A DNA stretch of 64,000 nt from Hydractinia symbiolongicarpus. Its lineage: Eukaryota; Cnidaria; Hydrozoa; Anthoathecata; Hydractiniidae. Below are positions 60,370 to 64,000 of this stretch, piece by piece (within the stretch, counting starts at the first letter, position 1; the number at the start of each line of letters is the position of its first letter). A model generated the notes under the pieces. The model saw only the letters and a list, made by a program, of their open reading frames with translations, was not told the origin of the DNA and made no database searches. The position numbers were made by a program, and so were the translations under genes. The stretch spans positions 25,755,851-25,819,850 of the forward strand of contig NC_079877.1 of NCBI RefSeq assembly GCF_029227915.1. The letters run 5' to 3'.

Positions 60370-61698
60370 CTAAAATAACATACAACAGTAGATACATTTA
60401 AAAGTTGTGCATAATTTCAAAAGACTTTTATTTGAGACGCAGGTTGTGAAAATTACTGATTATTCAACATGCCACATATTTGTGTATTGTTTTATTTCAA
60501 AAGGATATATATTGGAAGAAAAATAAAAGTAACAAAATATCAATGTGTGACTATAAGCCCATAAAAAGTTATAGAAAAAAGGTAAAGAGGGAAGGGAGAG
60601 GGGACTGCATCACTCCTCCCACTCCAGCACGAATAGGAATAAGGGTGGTTACAACCTTTGTAATTTAAAACGACACGAATTCAACATTGTTGGTCCAGTA
60701 AAAATTTACCTATTCTCAATTTTATTTTAAAAAATTTCTGGTGAGAATTAGTTCACCAAAAAATTAATTTTCTTACAGTATAAAAGTTTATAAGTTCATA
60801 AATATATTCTGACAATTAGGTTTTACAACCTCTAGGATCAGCTCTAAATAATTACAATAATGTCAGTATAGTAAATATTAAAAAAGAAATAAAAAGTATA
60901 TAAATTAAATAAAACTCATAAGTCTGGTTCACCGTAATAACAAATCACAACATAAATCCAAATGAACCATAAAAGGAATATGTTTTTCTAAATATGTTAC
61001 ATAGGTATAAATAGTTCTAGTAGTGTATGATATATACAATAAAAAACATTCAAAGGTGCGCTGGACTGATCGAGGATGTTGGGAATGAGATAGAAACATG
61101 TTGGCATGCAGGAGAAAAAATAACAACTGCACACAAACTTCCTCATGAATACAAGAAAATGAAAAAGGTATACTTTGAAAAAGGTATATCTTTTGAAATG
61201 TGAAGATCTTAATACTAAAAATATTAAAGCAAAAAAATAGCCATTTCAAAATTCGATGTAAGCATCTGCTTATCAGAACAAAAGCTATCTGTTTGTTTTT
61301 TGAAGATGAAAACTTGACCTGACTCCTATGATGCCACCAAGTAGACTGTTCCACATATTATTAACGATGTCCCAGGATGCATATTTATGCATGTCAGGGG
61401 CGGATCCAGGGTTTACCATGTTAAGCGAAATTTTTAGGCAAACAAAACATATGCGCATTTTTCTCAGAGCTAAAAAAAAGCCAGGCTCTTTGTCTTCACC
61501 CCCACTCCCCACTCCCCCCACCCCTAAGTACGATAACTTATTTTCCTCGCTTGTGCAAGTTGTAGGTGGAAATGATAGCATGATTTATTATTCCAAAGAT
61601 TTTTGCCTAATATTGAGACTATAAATTCTTGGAAACTAAATTCAGTAAAAAAGACATACAAAATTCTTATAATTTTTGCAAATAGTCTGAATGCATGT
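60370..61698. other. Upstream of the last exchanger exon found; no exon recognised
   Basis: This should be intron or 5' flank of the exchanger. A motif CAGGGGCGGATCCAGGG at about 61395 resembles the end of hAT-type MITEs, but no matching right end was seen. A C-rich run (cacccccactccccactccc) follows at about 61496. Frames of 141 and 98 codons on the minus strand show no domains. Confidence 0.45.
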
Positions 61699-61963
61699 GT
61701 ACGATGGCCCCTATGGCTCACTTCTCTTCCAAATCAAAAACACTTCTCTTCTATATAACGAAACACTTCTCTTCTGTATTTTGACACTTCTCTTCAGTGT
61801 TTTGACACTTCTCTTCTACACTTAACACTTCTCTGCATGTGGCTCTTTACAACTTGAATTCTAAAAATGGTCTGCAATTTTACATCATTGGTCCGTAATT
61901 TTAACCTTTTGTGAGGTTTATTACACGGGAACAGTCACCTCGCCATGTGACATATTTTTTCAA

Positions 61964-62514
61964 CAAGAATAAGGTCTGATGATGGTACTGAAAACTGTAT
62001 TTTGGAAGCTGTTGAGATTGCATTAAGATCTTAGCATAATGACGAATATGCTGGCACTGGCAGTTTTATTGTTGGTATACCAACAGCTATACAAAGAATT
62101 GAGTCTTTTTGGTCACAACTTTCAAAAGACAGACCAAGTTGGTGGAGGTTATTTTTAGGGAACTTGCACTTAGGATTTTTGGATGCTGGTGATGCACTCA
62201 TTGCTGAATGTGTACGCTACTGCTTTATGGATTTGATCAGAAAGAACCTTAATGAATTTGCGATTCTTTGGAATCAACATCTGTTAGCACCAAGCAAAGG
62301 TGCTACTGCTCCCCGTGGAAGGCCTGATACATTGTACTTTGTTCCAGAATTATATTGTTGCGAGTCTTTTAAAAAAACTTTAGATCTTAATGAGCTAGGA
62401 GAATTTAGCGAACTATCTGTACCAGATCACGATAATGAGCCTGAATTTATTGAATTTGCGGAAACAGTTCTTCCAATGGAGGGTTTCTCCAAACTTAAAG
62501 GTTACCTCCAGTGA
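61964..62514 (+). pseudogene. DDE integrase-core-like protein, truncated
   Basis: The frame reads IRSDDGTENCILEAVEIALR, a TAG stop at 62032-62034, then HNDEYAGTG and GIPTAIQRIESFWSQL, SWWRLF, CVRYCFMDLIRKNLNEFAI and GRPDTLYFVPELY. The D-x-GTEN and QRIE-x-W motifs and the WN-H...GRPD-LYF-PEL tail match a DDE integrase-core family common in cnidarian and fish genomes; I cannot name its superfamily with certainty. The first catalytic aspartate and N-terminus are missing. Besides the internal stop, the C-terminus is replaced by the MITE that begins at 62499, which supplies the last few codons and the TGA. Confidence 0.75.
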
Positions 62515-62938
62515 AAAATCAAGTTAAGCTCATATGAAAGAGCTTGAAAGGTTGTCTAGGAATTTAAACATTTTTTTAAAAATTCTTGATTGGTTCTTTA
62601 GAATTTGGACTAAGAAGATTCAATAATTATGCATGATGTCATGAGTATGCTCTGCAAGGAAGTTAATTTAACATTTTTGAAAAGCCATATAGAGTTAAAA
62701 AGATTTTCTGGCCATTCACTTTGACGGGTTTTGAACATTTTACATAACTTTTTTATTTAGTTACCATTATTATGCTCAATGCATACTCATGACGTCATAA
62801 TTTCGCATAATTAGCGCTACTTTTAAGACAAATATCTCGAGAACGGATAAAGATTTTTCAAAAAAATAAAAAGATTTATAGACAACTTTCAAAGATCTTT
62901 AATATGAGCTCAACTTGATTTTTAGCGGTAGGGAACCT
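62499..62938. mobile_element. TTAA-flanked long-palindrome MITE
   Basis: TTAA stands at both edges (62495-62498, 62939-62942). The ends are AGGTTACCTCCAGTG and, read inward, AGGTTCCCTACCG. Inverted similarity continues for well over 100 bp, through AAAAATCAAGTT, GCTCATAT and TTGTCTA, and again in the centre around ATGATGTCATGAGTATGC (62636) and GCATACTCATGACGTCAT (62780). TTAA sites with AGG ends suggest a Kolobok- or piggyBac-type MITE. Confidence 0.8.
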
Positions 62939-63729
62939 TTAAGCCAGATACAGCTCATGAAGCTATTGATTATTATATTGCCTTTTTTATGCAGTCAAAA
63001 GATAAATGTAATACAACACCTGTAACAATGTTAAAATACTTGGATTTTAGAAATATATATCTTGTTTTTTCAAAACCACGAGTTCTTTTCCCAACATTGC
63101 TGCAAAAAAAATATCTTGGTTTTTGTAAACCACGAGTTCTGTTCCTAACAGACATCACAATCAATGTTTATTCCCGGATAAAGTAGGGTCAATTGTAAGC
63201 CGCAAAACGTTCTAGTTTCGGCGAATCGCAATCATAAAAGTTCAAAGTTAGTGGAAACTAGATAAAAAAAGCAATCTTGTATTACGCTTCTGGGACCGTA
63301 TAAGAATATAGCTTGAAATTTCGCAAAGTTTTTCCGGCGAAAAATCTAATTTTGCAGAAACTTTAAGATGCCCTGTAAGAATTTATGCTGGGTCCAAAAT
63401 TTCCTATGCGCAGGGCCCGGGGTGTGCCATTTATTCATAAACAAGATCTGGATAAATTCATATATTAAGGACCAGATTCAGTCTGGGAAATTTTCGAGCT
63501 TATGGAAGAGAAGTGTTTCGCACTTGGAAGAGAAGTGTTTCGCACTTAGAAGAGAAGTGTTTCGAACGGAAGAGAACTTTGGGTATCAAAGTAGAGAAGT
63601 TTTTTATACAGAAGAGAAGTGTTTTGATACAGAAGAGAAGTGTTGTTATACAGAAGAGAAGTGTTTTGACTAAGAAGAGAAGTGTTTTGATTGAGAAGAG
63701 AAGTGAGCCATAGGGGCCATCGTACATGT

Positions 63730-64000
63730 GCAACGTAAAAATCAGGATACATGTACATATGCAGAATCTTGTAAACATTCGCTACTGATCTATAATCTGG
63801 GAATCTAGTCTAGGAATCCATCAGTTTGGAATAAGGTATGGAAACAGCTTTTCCATGTTGAGAAACAGTTTCCGTATTTGGAAATATAGTATCTATAATC
63901 CGAATATGCAAACTAATTTCAGTTTCTCAGCCTTCTGTAAGCAACTGTGGGTTTTCTTATTTTAATTCTTGATGAAGTATAGGTGTCCCAATCAAAGTAT
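63730..64000. other. No feature recognised
   Basis: Flanking sequence to the right of the foldback element, with 'ggaat' and 'ggaaac' words recurring but no gene or clear repeat. Confidence 0.4.

Larger units (their letters stand above)
61699..63725. mobile_element. Foldback-type DNA transposon with repeat-loaded inverted ends
   Basis: The left end GTACGATGGCCCCTATGGCT is the exact inverted copy of the right end, and both are flanked by ATGT (61695-61698 and 63726-63729), a likely 4-bp target duplication. Each arm continues with tandem copies of a unit of about 20 bp centred on CACTTCTCTTC: six on the left (61720-61835) and about ten on the right (63505-63712) as the complement. Between them lie a broken DDE integrase-like gene (61964-62514) and a later MITE (62499-62938). 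The pairing of repeat arms and a DDE gene suggests that the gene once mobilised this element; that is inference. Confidence 0.75.

Noticed and set aside
60929-61354. 141-codon minus-strand frame as the exchanger N-terminal exon
   Set aside because: The translation lacks the expected segment before the GMLAGL block, and no donor with phase 1 was found in a suitable place.
61395-61530. Complete hAT MITE starting CAGGGGCGGATCCAGGG
   Set aside because: Only one end was recognised; without a matching right end and TSD it cannot be delimited.
63368-63778. Frames of repeated EEKCF, KRSV or TSLL
   Set aside because: They translate the subterminal GAAGAGAAGTG repeats of the foldback element in several frames and are not genes.

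Overview
The window reads as an intron-rich, AT-rich animal genome, most likely a cnidarian and probably a hydrozoan. This is inferred from short exons in long AT-rich introns, an intronless Shaker-type K+ channel gene, and a dense population of small DNA transposons. The species cannot be fixed from the sequence alone.

Four cellular genes could be rebuilt exon by exon. (1) 3969-13484, minus strand: a complete CD63-like tetraspanin of 7 exons and 248 aa, ending in a tyrosine sorting motif. (2) 14323-44032, plus strand: a complete MED12 (Mediator kinase-module subunit) of 41 exons, about 2237 aa, with a glutamine-rich C-terminus. (3) 44866-46044, minus strand: a single-exon Shaker/Kv1-like channel of 392 aa that lacks two of the usual S4 gating arginines. 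(4) 51373-60369, minus strand: the C-terminal 15 exons (555 aa) of an endosomal-type Na+/H+ exchanger of the NHE6/7/9 group; its 5' exon or exons were not found. The tetraspanin and MED12 are divergent and share an 838-bp intergenic region that contains a tRNA-derived SINE. MED12 and the channel are convergent, with 833 bp between their stop codons. CD63-type tetraspanins and NHE6/7/9 both act in endosomes and lysosomes, but nothing here shows that these two genes are co-regulated.

The rest is mostly repeats and transposons, many with readable ends. They include a 20-bp tandem array (1343-1975); four copies of a mini-Helitron-like element; a TTAA-flanked piggyBac-like remnant in tetraspanin intron 1; a three-level nest in MED12 intron 1 (non-LTR retrotransposon, then a TA-flanked mariner-like element with a 53-bp tandem array, then a 5-bp-TSD hAT-like element); several palindromic MITEs; two tRNA-derived SINEs with a related 3' domain; and, at 61699-63725, a foldback-type transposon with repeat-loaded inverted ends. 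That last element carries a broken DDE integrase-like gene, itself interrupted by a TTAA-flanked MITE. No rRNA genes, functional tRNA genes or CRISPR arrays were seen.
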